A stretch of 64,000 nucleotides of DNA. Origin: Myxocyprinus asiaticus (taxonomy: Eukaryota > Chordata > Actinopteri > Cypriniformes > Catostomidae). The notes beneath the pieces were generated by a model, which was given only the letters and a program-made list of their open reading frames with translations, did not search any database and was not told where the DNA came from. Positions within the stretch are counted from its first letter, which is position 1, and each line of letters begins with the position of its first letter. The DNA lies in NCBI RefSeq assembly GCF_019703515.2, contig NC_059358.1:45828594-45892593 (forward strand), read 5' to 3'. The position numbers and the translations under genes are program-made. Positions 20,141-31,734 of this stretch are shown piece by piece.

Positions 20141-20525
20141 TAATTTATGATCATATTTTGTCAACAAGTTGAACAGTTCTACAATCTTAATAGTGCTCTA
20201 GAGTAATACAAACCCAAGTCTAACATAGTATCAAAGTTTACATGTGTAAACTGATTTTTTGTTATTTTTATTTTTAATATATTGTATGTATCTCTTTTAC
20301 TCATGACTACTGTTCCAGCCATAAATTTGAGAAGGTCCTTAATCTCTACTAGGTTGGTGTGGCTCGGTCCTTTCAGGGCTGCAGCATAACTAAGCTGCTC
20401 CTGTTGCTCGGGTCGGTGGGGGTGTGGATGTGGACTGGGCCTCTGTTCTGCTGAGATGCTGTTGTTCCTCGCTGGAGCTGCTCTGGGTCTTCTGTGGTTG
20501 TGGTGCCAGGAGAAAGGGTCATTCT

Positions 20526-21643
20526 CTCTCTCTCTCTCTCCCTCTCACAGATTTACACACGTATACACACAATTTACAAGAATAAAATAAATAAATAAAA
20601 CATAAAAAATTCTTGAATAAAATAAAAAGGATTAAAATGATATTAATAGAAGATTTATAGAATAAAGTGGGAGTGGAAATAAAGACAGATATTTCACATT
20701 TACTCAAACGTTTCTAAGCATATTATGCCTGTTGCAGACATAATGTGTCTCTCTCTCTCTTTCTCTCTTTCATCACAGAGCCTCTACATATTTCATCAGA
20801 GTGTGTGCTATTGAAAAGAGAGAGAGAAAGAGAGAGAGACAGCTTGATAAAACTGCTATCTGGGGCTTTCGTGGGAGGTGGAGGGATTTTCTCTTAATGT
20901 TTAATTTCACAGGATGAAAAAGAGCAATGATCTGTTTAATTAAAAATGCTGTCGTCCAAATGAGGCCGAGCATGAGGAGTGAGATTATAGATGAGGTGTT
21001 TATACCTCTTAGCCTTTCAATCATCACATCACACAAACAAATATATCTGACAAATCAAACTTTATATGAGATTTATGAGCAATCCTCATCGCTCATACTT
21101 CAGCCTGCAAAACACACCACACAGACGTCTCAGGGTCAATGAAACGGGTACAATTTCCATTGTGATATTTTTTTTAATTTTTTTTTTTAACCAGAAATTT
21201 CCTAAGCGTCACCAAATGGAATTGCAAAATATATCACTGTTTTCAAACAGCTTTTCCCAAATACTCCCTCCTTCTGCCATTGGTCACCAAAACAGATGGT
21301 TTCACCCCAAGGTTATAATGTTACAAGATACTTATTAGAATGAATATTCAATGCTGATATTTCCACAAATATCCTTTTTTTTTTTTAATCCCATTTGTTT
21401 ATTATACAAATCATGTTAACAGGGTTGACCCTGTTCATTCCCCTACTGACAAACACAGCTAACATATAATTCTTCCAGAATTAATTTATTGAAAGGATGA
21501 TGTCATTTTGACTTTTTTTTAGATTTATGCAATAGGTACTTGTTAATAAATAACATGGTGGTAACAGTGTTGGTGCAGAACGTGAGGACACACATCTTTT
21601 TGATATCCATTATTCCAACTAAAGTCCAACTTAAATCAGGGAG

Positions 21644-21648
<5 letters not shown>
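20526..21648. other. Non-coding spacer
   Basis: TC-rich patches at 20521-20545 and 20745-20770 and T runs; no gene or repeat family recognised. Confidence 0.5.

Positions 21649-21720
<72 letters not shown>
21649..21720. repeat. (TA)n microsatellite
   Basis: About 36 uninterrupted AT/TA units. Confidence 0.95.
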
Positions 21721-21722
<2 letters not shown>

Positions 21723-21894
21723 ATATGCAGTGTGACCTATTTAATAATAAAGTAATATGTGTGTAATAAAGTCCACCAGTAAAAATGCTTTTTTACTTCT
21801 ATTAATACAAATATATGAATTACAAGTTACATTATCAGCATAACAATTTGAGTAAAAGGTTAAAAAACAGAATTTCTTAGTATTGTAGCAGTGT

Positions 21895-22160
21895 TGTATG
21901 TAATCCGATTACAAAGTAATTAGCTACTTTAATCAAATGGCTTTTTTAAGTCAAAAGTAGTGTAACTATATGCATCTTGATTCTTTGTATAAAAAAAATA
22001 AATAAATAAATAAAAAAAAGTAATTAGTAATTAGTAATGTGATTACTTTTCCAATGATATCCAGTAAGGAAATATGATTATAATTTTGGAGAAGAAATTA
22101 GTGATGTTTAGTGGATTACTTTTCTGACTAACTTTAGCATCTTACCCAATGTTCTGTTGA
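21895..22160. repeat. Palindromic repeat with GTAATnnGATTAC-type arms
   Basis: TGTAATCCGATTACAAAGTA on the left and AGTAATGTGATTACTTTTCC near the centre are related inverted segments, in a repeat type I recall as common in cyprinids. No coding capacity. Confidence 0.35.
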
Positions 22161-22315
22161 ATCGTTTGTAACCACAATTTCCTATGTGTGGTAGGGGAAT
22201 GTTTGAAATCTATCAGTGCCAGCCAGGTCATAAAGCTCTGCTTTTTTATATATATATATTCAAATATATGAGTGAAAAAACAACAAAAATGTAAATGTAA
22301 AATTGACCAAAACTC

Positions 22316-22500
22316 AGTGCTGTATAAAGTATCCACTTGTCATACTTGAGTAAAAGTAAAGATACCTTCATGGAAATTGACAACTGAATTGAAGTAAAAG
22401 TTAAAAGTAAGTAGCTCATGAGAAAATGACTTGTGTAAAAGTATTAAAGTAACTGATTTTAAATTGACTTAAGTATCAAAAGTACAGGTAAACTGCATAA
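22316..22500. repeat. Interspersed repeat, possible hAT-derived MITE fragment
   Basis: AGTGCTGTATAAAGTATCC and repeated GAGTAAAAGTAAAGATACCT / GAAGTAAAAGTTAAAAGTAA motifs resemble a fish non-autonomous DNA transposon. The assignment is from memory and tentative. Confidence 0.35.
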
Positions 22501-22539
22501 ATTATGGAACAGTTCATTAAACCCATGGCAAATTATTTG

Positions 22540-22985
22540 ATTGGTGGTACTCATAATTTACTCGCCCTCATGCCATCCCAGATGTGTATGACTTTCTTTC
22601 ATCTGCAGAACGCAAACAAAGATTTTAGAAGAATATTTCAGCTCTGTAGGTCAATTTAATGCAAGTGAATGGTGGCTAGACATTTCAAGCTACAAAAAGC
22701 ACATTAAGGGAGCAAAAAGTTATCCATACTACTACAGTGGTTAAATCCATGTCTTCTGAAGTGATTCGGTTGGTTTTGGGTGAAAACAAACCAAATTGTA
22801 ACTCATTTTCACTGTATATCTTGCCATTGCAATCTCTAGGCACGATCATGATTTCAAGCTTGATTTCACTTTCTAGTGCTTGATGCATGCGCAGAGCCCT
22901 AGGTGGCGCTATAGGAAGTGTAATCAAACTTGAAATCCTGATCGCCAAGAAGACTGCTAATGTCAAAATTTATAGTCGAAAAGGG
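22540..22985. mobile_element. Degenerate palindromic MITE (same family as 11951 and 49207)
   Basis: It contains ACTCGCCCTCATGCCATCCC, GTATGACTTTCTTTCATCTG and CAGCTCTGTAGGTCAATTTA. It also has a central block (GCGCAGAGCCCTAGGTGGCG, GATCGCCAAGAAGACTGCT) shared with 49385-49500. The right arm is missing. Confidence 0.6.
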
Positions 22986-22989
22986 AGTA

Positions 22990-23730
22990 TTTTTACAAAG
23001 TTTTTTTTATGTCCAAGTAATTTCTTCGCCAGATCTGGTCTCCCATTAGACCTCCATTAGAACATGTTCAAAATATCAGAATTGGTCTTAACAGCTTGTA
23101 ATGTTAACTCTTCTACCAGCTCAACAGGCAGCAGGGGAATAGCAGAAGGCAAGAGATGAGGTGATGGTAAAAAAAAAAAAAATCAGCAGAATTTGTTGAA
23201 TATTTGCTTATTTCTCAGTGCTTAGTCTGACTTTGTCTGACTAGCACAAATTCAACAAATATTATTATACTAATCAAAAGACAATGAAAAATTGCTGCTT
23301 GACCACACTGTGATGCTGAAGACCTTGAAATGATGTCAACTAACTTGAAGATAAAGCAGCACACAACATAAGATTAAACTGTATGAAATAAATGTATGCT
23401 TAAAAATAAGAAAAATGTTCAATTAAACATTATATAACAATTTATATATATATAAAAATAAAATAATGTGAACGAAATAAACCACCTAGTACAACACAGA
23501 TGTATGTTTGCTCTCTTGAAGCTGTTCACACACTCAAATTAGATCATTAGATCCTTCAGCTTTTCTAAATAATAGAAGAAAAGCATTGTTAAAACAAGAT
23601 ATCAGACATTGTTATGCATTAATAAAGTACTTGAAATCAATGTCAAAATGCAGCAACATGTACACATCTCTACAGTACATGTTGTGGAAATAACATAATA
23701 TTTTAATGACAATACTATGAACTTTGTCAA
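22990..23730. other. Spacer downstream of the minus-strand transposase-protease gene
   Basis: No domain was recognised. I looked for, and did not find, an AATAAA signal on the minus strand here, so the gene end is uncertain and a further exon could exist. Confidence 0.4.
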
Positions 23731-23874
23731 TTACCTGTTCATGTGTTTAAAAAAAATAAGTTGTGCTTCAGTGCACAACAAACAGAACCATGGTAATTCC
23801 TTGCCAGAGGTCTCTTTAGCATTGAATTGTGCACATGAATCATGGAACCACCGAGCACACTTCTCACACTGAAC
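23731..23874 (-). other. Exon I2: second half of the PHD-type zinc finger and C-terminus
   Basis: Acceptor CTCATGCAG|GTTCAG. It encodes VQCEKCARWFHDSCAQFNAK and LPWFCLLC. The pattern C-x2-C, H-x2-C, C-x2-C completes a C4HC3 finger with exon I1. It ends KHMNR and a TAA at 23731-23733; the same place (AACAG|GTAATT) could be a donor to a further exon. Confidence 0.8.
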
Positions 23875-24086
23875 CTGCATGAGGTTGAAAGAGGGTGAAA
23901 ATATGGTAACTAAGTCATGATCATATTTAATAGCAGCCCTGACTTTGTGCAGTCTGCCATATCAGCATAATGCCAATCGCAATCTAAATGTCATGTGTAT
24001 ACAAAATTTTGACATAACACATAGCCAGTGGTAATTAATTACAAAGCATATATTTAACTTGTTTAATTATGCAATGTGTGATAGCA

Positions 24087-24493
24087 TTTAAAAGGGATAG
24101 TTTCCTCAAAACTGAAATTGTGCCATAATTTATTCACCTTCTTATTATTTTAAAACTTAATGACTTTCTTCTGTGGAGCACAAAAGGAGATTTTAGTCAG
24201 AAGGTGGACAGTCAGTGGTGACTGGGACTGTCATTCTGCTGAACAACTCCTATTGTTCCCATCAAGACAAACCATGCAACCAGGGGATTACTTATGCTGC
24301 CATTTTGTACTTTTGGAGCTTCAAAATCTTGGCACCCATTCACTTGCATTGTGAGGACCTACAGAGCTGAAATATTCTTCTAAAAATCTTTGTGTGTGTT
24401 CTGCAGTGGACAGAAAGTAATACACATCTGGAATGATATGAGAGAGAGTAAAAGAGAAGAGATCTTTTATTTTTGCGTGACCTATTACTTTAA
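24087..24493. mobile_element. Palindromic MITE in the intron between I1 and I2
   Basis: Left end TTTAAAAGGGATAGTTTCC, right end GCGTGACCTATTACTTTAA, with inner blocks (CAGAGCTGAAATATTCTTCT, GTGTTCTGCAGTGGACAGAA) shared with the element at 11951. Confidence 0.72.
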
Positions 24494-24884
24494 CTATATT
24501 AAGTGCATTTTCACTATTGTCCTGCAAGTGCCATCATAAGTCTATGGGCTTAAGATGCTCTTAGCACTGTATGATTAGCTCTACTCTATTACTCTACTCT
24601 CGTTAATCTGTGAGCATTTTAAATTCTACTTAAATTACGATGGCTTTGGGAAACTGGCCACAAAACTAAAATGAATCATAAGAAGGATTTTACGATCTAC
24701 TTGAGCTTATATAATGCTTTCTGGAAACAAGGCCCTGGATGCCATGTGCTGTTTTAACACACCTTGCCCCCTGTGTGTATGTCAGGACATGCCACTGTAT
24801 TCATATATATCAGTCATGGTCTATTCTAATTCAACAAAAACGGCAAAAACATTGTATGCTAAAGAAGACCTATGCAAAACTTAC

Positions 24885-24961
24885 TCAGTCAATGATGTCT
24901 GTGCTTGTCCCTTAAGGGAGGTCTCTCAAAGCACAGATAGAGCAGTAGTCTTCTTTTGATT
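24885..24961 (-). other. Exon I1: first half of the PHD-type zinc finger
   Basis: Acceptor ATTTTAG|AATCAA and donor TGA|GTAAGT. It encodes SKEDYCSICALRDLP and GTSTDIID, with the first C-x2-C pair. Two in-frame stops are seen: one after DLP, and a TGA as the last codon, where PHD fingers usually have Trp. Confidence 0.75.
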
Positions 24962-25067
24962 CTAAAATGGAAATTTTTATGTAATAATTAACACAATTGT
25001 TTAGCTCACATTAACTGATTTAAATACCATGACACAAAAATGTTTCATTGATTTTTGACCAATTAAC

Positions 25068-25186
25068 CTGATGCAAGGAATATTTCCTCTGCAATCTTCC
25101 TTCTGTTCTTTGATATGCTCTTTAGATGGACTGATTTTGAATGTACGTGGAATCTCAGGAAATTGTTCCACAGTTTCTTTTGTCAT
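25068..25186 (-). other. Exon H: linker between protease and PHD finger
   Basis: Acceptor AATAAAG|ATGACA and donor GCATCAG|GTTAAT. It encodes MTKETVEQFPEIPRTFKI and, after a one-base insertion, RKIAEEIFLAS. With that base ignored it ends in the phase exon I1 needs. Confidence 0.72.
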
Positions 25187-25355
25187 CTTTATTTTTTTTT
25201 AACAATGTTTGTTATAGCAGCAGAGCTTATAAAAGATACATATGGTTACTTAATGTCAATTAGAAGACTTTTTGTCAGTGAGATCAATGTCTAAAGTGAC
25301 CCAGTTTTTCGGATTTCACAGTTTTGAAAGTTTAATCTTTTCATTAGAAGATTAC

Positions 25356-25482
25356 CTGTAAGACAAACACCCCACAACTCATTGCATCTTCTTGGACTGT
25401 GTGTGAAATGTGACCAGGCTTCCACTGAATGTTCACCCACTCTTCCTTTCCGAGTTGGTTCAGGTGCATTCTGAAGTACTGT
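25356..25482 (-). other. Exon G2: Gln and Cys of the Ulp1-like domain
   Basis: Acceptor CAAACACAG|ACAGTAC and donor TTACAG|GTAATC. It encodes QYFRMHLNQLGKEEW, then HTVQEDAMSCGVFVLQ. The S-C-G-V-F-V motif carries the nucleophile Cys. A Gln stands six residues before it, as in Ulp1/SENP oxyanion holes. It starts in phase with G1 and ends in phase 0. Confidence 0.88.
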
Positions 25483-25615
25483 CTGTGTTTGAAAACAATT
25501 TCCACAGTTTTACAAAATGTCAGAAAGAAAATGTAACTTTACAAGTGTACATCTTTTTATAATTATTTATTGGTGCGTTCATGTGAGTCATGTAATATAA
25601 TTAAGACGGTCTTAC

Positions 25616-25652
25616 TGAAATTTTTGGGATGCAGTTCTGAGGCTCTCCATGT
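25616..25652 (-). other. Exon G1, downstream part (after the retrotransposon)
   Basis: It encodes ESLRTASQKF and ends TTTCA|GTAAGA. Joined to 34610-34553 through one copy of the CATGT duplication, it makes a 95-nt exon with exact phase 2 into exon G2. Confidence 0.82.
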
Positions 25653-25806
25653 TGTAACGACACCAACGCAGGAGTTGTGATGAACCCAAATGCTGGAGTT
25701 TATTTAAAGGAAACTCAGGAGAAACAGGTAAGTTGTGTATACAGGGAATCACAGAATAGGAATAAAGTCTTTAACAATAGACTTGGGTCAAACACAGGGC
25801 AATGGT
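25653..25806 (-). repeat. 3' LTR remnant of the minus-strand chromovirus
   Basis: Matches the inner 150 or so bases of the LTR at 27560 (GTAACGACACCAAC, AACTCAGGAGAAACAGGTAA, ACACAGGGCAATGG) and then joins chromodomain sequence directly. Confidence 0.82.
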
Positions 25807-26600
25807 CAGGGCCGTAACCTTCCCAATCGACCAGGTATTCGAGGGGCCTATCACGATGTCAGGAGTCAAGAATGTCATTGACCAAATAGGCCGGTCCATT
25901 CAATCCCAGGAAGCATTGAAGATCCTTGACAGTTTTAGGAGTTGACCACGTTTTACAGCCTCCACCTTTCCCTGATCCATCTGGATTCCTTACGGGCTGA
26001 TGTTGTAACTCAGGAACTGGACATGGCTCGGATGGAAAGAGCACTTTTCGGCCTTGAGGAACAACTAGAACTTGCGCTGACGCTCTAGCACCAGGGCCAC
26101 ATGCTGACGATGGTCGGTCAGGTTACGGGAGTAAATCAAGATGTCATCTATATAGACAAGGACAAAATGGTGGAGGTACTCCCAGAACACCTCGTTCATA
26201 AAGTCCTGGAATACTTGACTGTGATTTTGTTTAAGCCCCGGTAGTCAATGCACGGTCTCAGACCTCCATCCTTTTTTTGAACGAAGAAGAAGCTCGAGGC
26301 GGCAGGGGAAGTGGATGGGCGTATGTAACCTTGAGTTAAAGCTTCCTCAGTGTAGCCTTCCATTGCCTTCTGCTCTGGGAGTGACAAGGGGTATATCCTT
26401 CCTCTGGGCAATGGTGCACCCGGAAGGAGTTCGATGGCACAGTCCCATGGTCGATGTGGAGGAAGCTGGGAAGCTTTCTTGGGGCAGAACACATCAGGAT
26501 ATGGCTGATAACAATCAGGAATATCCAGGGGACCATCGCTCGAGGTCGTCTGCAATGAAGTTCCCCGTGGCCCCAGAGTCAAGGAGCGCAGTGACTGTTA
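25807..26600 (-). pseudogene. Chromovirus pol remnant (RT pieces fused to chromodomain)
   Basis: From right to left on the minus strand: [60 protein letters not shown] and KITVKY. A jump follows to EVFWEYLHHFVLVYIDDILI (catalytic YIDD near 26150), then CSFHPSHVQFL, TPKTVKDLQCFLG, and an abrupt switch to the chromodomain AYLVNDILDS and [12 protein letters not shown]. RNase H and integrase are missing. At least two deletions and several frameshifts are present. Confidence 0.82.
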
Positions 26601-27538
26601 AGGACAGGTAGGCAGAGGACACATTTACTCTTGTGCACAACGGAAAATTGCTTGAATAAACAGCAGTAATAGAACTCACTGCAGAGCGTGATGGTTTCAC
26701 AGGACATTTGGCTATGAAGTGTCCCTGATTGCCACAGTATAAACACAATTTATTGTTGAACCTCCGGTTTCTCTCCGCTGGAGTGAGACGAGAGTGGTCA
26801 AGTTGCATGGGCTCGGGGTTGGGTTCTGGAAGGCGATTACCAGACAGGTGGTGACAGGGAGGGGATTGTAGGGCGGAGCATTCTGTTAGGGAGGACTGCA
26901 TGCAATGTGCCACTCGTATGGACAGCTGGATGAATTGCTCTAAGCTGATGGCGTCATCGTAGGCAGTAAGTTGCAGTCTCAGTCGAGTATCCATTCCCTA
27001 GTGGTACGTGGTCATCAGGGCAGTTTCTTTCCAACCACTAGCCACTGCCTACGTGCGAAATTGCAGCGCATAGTCGGTGATCGGTCGTTTACCCTGGCGA
27101 ATACCATGAAGCTGCTCGGCTATGGAGGAATCACCTGAGGGGGGACAAAACACTTCCTTAAAATTATTTAGGAAATGTTCTAATGTCTGTTACCAAGCCT
27201 CCTTGATCCCAGATGTTTTTTGCCCACAGAAGAGCTCTCCCAGTCAAGAGGGAAATAACATAGGCGATCTTTGAATGCTCAGTGGGGAAACGCTGGGACT
27301 GCATCTCCAGAACGAGCTGGCACTGCAGGATAAAACCACTACAATCCCCTGTGGACCCAGAGTATGGGGCAGGGTTAACCATGAGACTGGCATGAGGTGA
27401 AAGTGAAGCGGGCTCTGGTGCAGGACGTGTGGTTGGCAGTGTAGGTTCTGGGGTATGGAGGAGAGCTGCTCTGAGCCATCATACCAGCTCCGTGAACGGG
27501 TCATCTTCTCTGCTGGTGGTAACTTCCTCTGGGTTCAT
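26515..27538 (-). pseudogene. Chromovirus gag and protease
   Basis: It starts MNPEEVTTSREDDPFTELV followed by a TGA at about 27480. Further gag follows: LMVNPAPYSGSTGDCSGFIL, AYVISLLTGRALLWAKNIWD. A frame change leads to LTAYDDAISLEQFIQLSIRV and the zinc knuckle CLYCGNQGHFIAKCP (CCHC). The protease is marked by [14 protein letters not shown] (D-S-G). Gag packages the RNA; the protease processes the polyprotein. Several frameshifts are present. The ATG lies only 22 bases from the LTR end, so the primer-binding site is probably deleted. Confidence 0.82.
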
Positions 27539-27559
27539 ATTTCTTCGGTCTAGCCTTTC

Positions 27560-27983
27560 TGTAACGACACCAACTCAGGAGTTGTGATAAACCCAAATGC
27601 GGGAGTTTATTTAAAGGAAACTCAGGAGAAACAGGTAAGTTGTGTATACAGGGAATCACAGGATAGGTATAAAGTCTTTGACAATAGACTTAGGTCAAAC
27701 ACAGGGCAATGGTAGTAGGCACGGATCCATAAAAGGAAACACAATACACGGCACTTGCCGAAAACAGAGAACTTAATCTTCAAGCTGGCATAAAGGTGAG
27801 TTATTTCTTTCAACAGGGAGGTTGGTATAAATTACAAGGCTTGAGGTTCACACAATGCAAACAAAGTCACATATCCAGCATAGACACAGCTGGGTGAAGG
27901 AACCAGGAAGTAACACTCGGGCAAGGAGTCATTCATAAATGTCAATATGTAGGAATCACTCAGGCTCCATGTTAGTCATTCAT
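27560..27983 (-). repeat. 5' LTR of the minus-strand chromovirus, inner part
   Basis: Begins (plus strand) TGTAACGACACCAAC and runs to the DIRS insertion at 27983. It continues at 34226-34547 for a total of about 746 bp. Confidence 0.8.
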
Positions 27984-27998
27984 CTTGTAAGAGCAAGC

Positions 27999-28200
27999 AG
28001 TTCCCCATCTGTCACTCACTCGACGTTGTGTCAATGTAGTGACACTAGGGGTCACTCTTGGGAGCCTGAGACACCTCTGGTCTTTGATAAAAGGCCAATG
28101 AAAAATTGGCGAGTGGTATTTGCATGCCACTCCCCCAGACATACGGGTATAAAAGGAGCTGGTATGCAACCACTCATTCAGATTTTCTCTTCGGAGCCGA
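27999..28200 (+). promoter_or_regulatory. DIRS left terminal repeat with promoter
   Basis: Holds CTGTCACTCACTCGACG, GTGACACTAGGGGTCACTC, TTTGCATGCCACTCCCCC and GGGTATAAAAGGAGCTGG, a clear TATA box at about 28148. It recurs inverted at 33838-34165. Confidence 0.8.
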
Positions 28201-28429
28201 ACGGTCATGCTCACTGAGCTGAATTCCCACGACTGTTCATTCACCTCTGCTGGATCTGACGGCGCATTTCAGCGGCTTCTACCCCCTCTGCACTGGTGCA
28301 CTGCAGAGAATGCCCCTGGGCACTTTGGCAGAAATAAAAGAGTATATTTCTCTAAAAGAGTATATTTCTCTAAAAGAGCGGCACACACGGAACGTCTTTT
28401 TAAAGACGCATCTTTCTAAAGATGCTTTT

Positions 28430-29870
28430 CCGATTGTGTGTTATTCCTGGTTGCGCTCGTTATCTCTCGCCTTCTGATGGTCACGATCACTATCTTTCGT
28501 GTCTGGGCACTGCTCACGTGGAGACAGCGTTCAGGGATGGTCATGTTCTCATTGCGAGGACATGTCCATGGCAACGTTGCGGTCACGGCTCGCCATCGTA
28601 AGAAAGCAAGCCACCCCAGAGACTCCCCGCCTCGGTCCTTTTACCCACGGGTATGAGGCCAGCTTGGCTCCCATTCCCCAGCACACTCGTCTGCCCCGAT
28701 TGGGCTTCCGGATGAGTCCGCTGGCTCGTCTCACAGCGAGTTTGACCTCTTATTCAGAGCCCGCGAAAGTGATGAGCTATCGCATGCAGCATTGGAGAGC
28801 GGGCTCGTCCAGTCGGAAGCCTCAGCTGGGCTACTCCCTTCGGGGACGATTGCCCAGTCACAGGCTGACGCGGAGATGACGACATGCTTTCCCGGGCAGC
28901 CGCGAGTGTTGGCTAGAGTGGAACCCTTTGCTCTCCCTGAACCCTCGCGGCTCGGTCATTGGTACCTGGGCTCGTGGCGCCCCTCAAAGCCACGCCCTGC
29001 CCCCGTTCCTTTCTTCCTGGAAGTGCATGAAGAGCTGACAAGGTCGTGGGAGGCATTTTTACTGCCTGGTCCCGATCTTTTCAGCTTCCCTGCCCTCACT
29101 ACCCTTGATGGTGGGGCGGCCAAGGGCTATTCGGCAATCCCCAGTGATTAAAGGCACTCACGGTGCACCTATGCCTGCAGAGTTCCACCACATGGCACAG
29201 GTGCCCGAAGCACCCATCGAAGGCCTGTAGATTTATGTCGTCTCTGATGGCCAAGGCCTACGGTGCCGCTGGACAAGCCGCCTCCGCCCTGCATGTCATG
29301 GATCTCCTGCAAGTCTGCCAAGGCACTAAAGGAACTGCACGAGGGTAGTTCTGCCCCAGGATTGATGCAGGAACTGTGCTCGGCGACCGACCTCGCTCTC
29401 CGAGCGACGGAGATCATGGCGCGGTCTCTCGGGCGGACGATAGTCACACTAGTGGTCCAGGAGCGCCACCTTTGGCTCAACCTGGTCGAGATGGATGAGG
29501 CCGACAAGACACGGTTCCTTGCTACCCCCATTTCCCAGGCGGGCCTATTCGGCAACACCGTCGAGGACTTTGCCCAGCAGTTCTCGATGATGGAGCAGTA
29601 GACAGATGCTAACCGGCATATCCTGCCCCGGCACGGCTCAAGATCCCGCACCCCGTCTACTCATCACCAAGGGCGTCCCCCTGTGGTGACTGCACCGGCT
29701 CCGCCGCAGCCCGCCCCTTCGGCCCGGCCCCGGCTTGGAGCCCACCACAGGAAGCAGATGCCACCCATCTCACGGCTGCCCAGAACCCGTGAAAGGCTTC
29801 AAAGTGCCCTTGAGATGGGCGACCCAGGGACAATGAAACCCGCTGCTCTGGAGCTGGTAAGCAGATCTCT
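28430..29870 (+). pseudogene. DIRS gag-like ORF
   Basis: Pieces in shifting frames: SHCEDMSMATLRSRLAIVRK at about 28550-28610, VPFFLEVHEELTRSWEAFLL at about 29000-29060, KAYGAAGQAASALHVMDLLQ at about 29250-29310 and LCSATDLALRATEIMARSLG at about 29370-29430. A further piece is ERHLWLNLVEMDEADKTRFL at about 29460-29520. These correspond to conserved blocks of fish DIRS ORF1 as I recall them. There are at least three frame changes and a stop at 29599. The product is the presumed nucleocapsid-like protein. Confidence 0.72.
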
Positions 29871-30399
29871 CCTTCTTTTTGTTACCATTTGCATTTAATT
29901 GCGCTGCATGCCCAAGTGGCTGCAGTACTCAAGAGCTCAGCAAGAGCGGTTTCCTTGTCCCTGGGTCATGTATCCGGTGTGCACGGCCATCATCACGACC
30001 ACCGTTCACCACTCTATTTGGCAGGTTTGGCACTCCAGCGGCGGTCTCCCGCCCCTGAGCGCCCAGCTGTGGCACAAATCCGCCCCCGATGTGACAGTCT
30101 CCACCGGTCACGAGGACAGGCCTCTTCCTCACCTGTCCCAGGCTGTTCCGGGGTTGGTCACAATGAGCCAGGTAAGTGCTTCGATGTCTTTAGACTCAGC
30201 ACGGCCACGATGTGGTGTGGCACCTTGAGCTCTGCCCCGGTGCGAGGTCTGATGACGTTGTCCCTTTGGTCCCCCTTACGCGGAACTTGGACGCGTGACT
30301 TGCGCTTTCCAATCCGTCGTGAGGGCTGGTCCGGACTGTCCGACTCAGCTATGCGATTCACTTCGCCAGGCATCCACCCAGGTTCAGCGGTGTCCACTT

Positions 30400-31734
30400 C
30401 ACCTTGGTGAAGGACGAAAACACTGCTAACTTGCGCGGAGATCGCTACCCTCCTACGGAAGGGCGCGATAGAACCTGTCTCTCAAGCCGAGATGAAGAAG
30501 GGGTTTTTCAGCCCCTACCTCATCATACCAAAAAAAGGCAGTGGGTTGCAGCCAATCTTGGACCTGCGAGTACTGAGCTAGGCTTTACAGACTCCCGTTC
30601 AAGATGCTGACGCAAAAACGCATTCTGGCGAGCGTCTGGCATCAAGATTGGTTCGCGGCGGTAGACCCGAAGGATGCGTACTTCCACGTCTTGGTCCTTC
30701 CTCAACATAGACCCTTCCTGCAGTTCACGTTTGAGGGTCAGGCGTATCAGTACAAAGTCCTCCCTTCCGGCCTGTCCCTGTCTCCTCGCGTCTTTACAAA
30801 GATCGCAGAGGCTGCCCTTGCCCCATTAAGGGAGGTGGGCATTCATGTTCTCAACTATCTCGACGACTGGCTAATCCTAGCTCACTCTCGAGACAAGTTG
30901 TGCGCACACAGGGAGCTGGTGCTCTCACACCTCAGCCGACTAGGGCTTCGGGTCAACTGGGAAAAGAGCAAGCTCCTCCCGGTTCAGAGCATCTCTTTTC
31001 TCAGATTGGAGTTGGACTCAGTCTCCTTGATGGCATGCCTTACGAACGAGCACGCCCAGTCAGTGCTGGCCTGTTTGAAGGCATTCAAACAGAGAACAGT
31101 GGTTCCACTGAAACTTTATCAGAGGCTCCTGGGGCATATGGTGTCCTCGGCAGTGGCCACCCCGCTCGGGTTGATGCATATGAGGCCGCTTCAGCACTGG
31201 CTCCAGACTCGAGACCCGAGATGGGCATGGCACCACGGGACACATCGCGTGGCCATCACGCCGGTCTGTCACCGTCTTTTCAGCCCTTGGACCGACCTCT
31301 CATTTCTACGAGCAGGTGTTCCTTTAGAACTGGTCTCCAGGCACGTCGTGGTCACAACAGACACCTCCAAAATGGGCTGGGGTGCTGTTTGCAATGGGCA
31401 TGCAGCCACCGGCCTCTGGACGGGTCCGCAACTGCATTGGCACATCAACTGCCTCGAGTTGTTGGCAATTCTGCTCGCCCTGCGGAGGTTTTGGCCATTG
31501 ATCCAGGGCAAGCACGTGTTAGTTCAGACAGCACGACAATGGTAGCATATGTCAACTGCCAAGGTGGTCTGCGCTCTCATTGTATGTCACAACTCGCCCG
31601 CCGTCTCCTCCTCTGGAGTCAGCAGCAATTCAAGTCGCTGCAAGCCACTCACATCCCAGGCAATCTCAACACTACAGCGGACGCGCTGTCACGACAGTTT
31701 ACCCTCAGGGGAGAGTGAAGACTCCACCCTCAGG
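30400..31734 (+). pseudogene. DIRS reverse transcriptase and RNase H
   Basis: The RT fingers appear as GAIEPVSQAEMKKGFFSPYL at about 30460-30520 in one frame. The main frame (30604-31545) gives WFAAVDPKDAYFHVLVLPQH (first catalytic Asp), QYKVLPSGLSLSPRVFTKIA and HVLNYLDDWLILAHS (YLDD). RNase H follows: VTTDTSKMGWGAV, HINCLELLAILLALR, and after a frame change near 31525 SDSTTMVAYVNCQGG and NTTADALSRQ. This order and the YLDD box are typical of DIRS RT-RNase H. The 30550-30604 stretch is also frame-shifted. Confidence 0.87.

Larger units (their letters stand above)
16299..20525 (-). mobile_element. Non-LTR retrotransposon (LINE) with AP endonuclease and RT
   Basis: Minus-strand order from right to left: a 5' region (20140-20525), AP-type endonuclease (about 20140-19252), a linker, RT (18710-17850), a C-terminal region (17635-16640) and an (TTGAA)n 3' tail at 16299-16320. 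The tail and domain order define the orientation. Many frameshifts and an internal inverted duplication at 17762-18004 make it inactive. The clade is not certain; the tail and zinc-knuckle C-terminus suggest an I/Nimb-like or Tx1-like group, but no RNase H was seen. Confidence 0.85.

Noticed and set aside
26315..26611. Plus-strand frame in the chromovirus
   Set aside because: Complement of the RT-coding minus strand with no domain.
30900..31718. Alternative frame across the DIRS RT
   Set aside because: Only its last part (after about 31525) is the genuine RNase H continuation; the earlier part shadows the RT frame.
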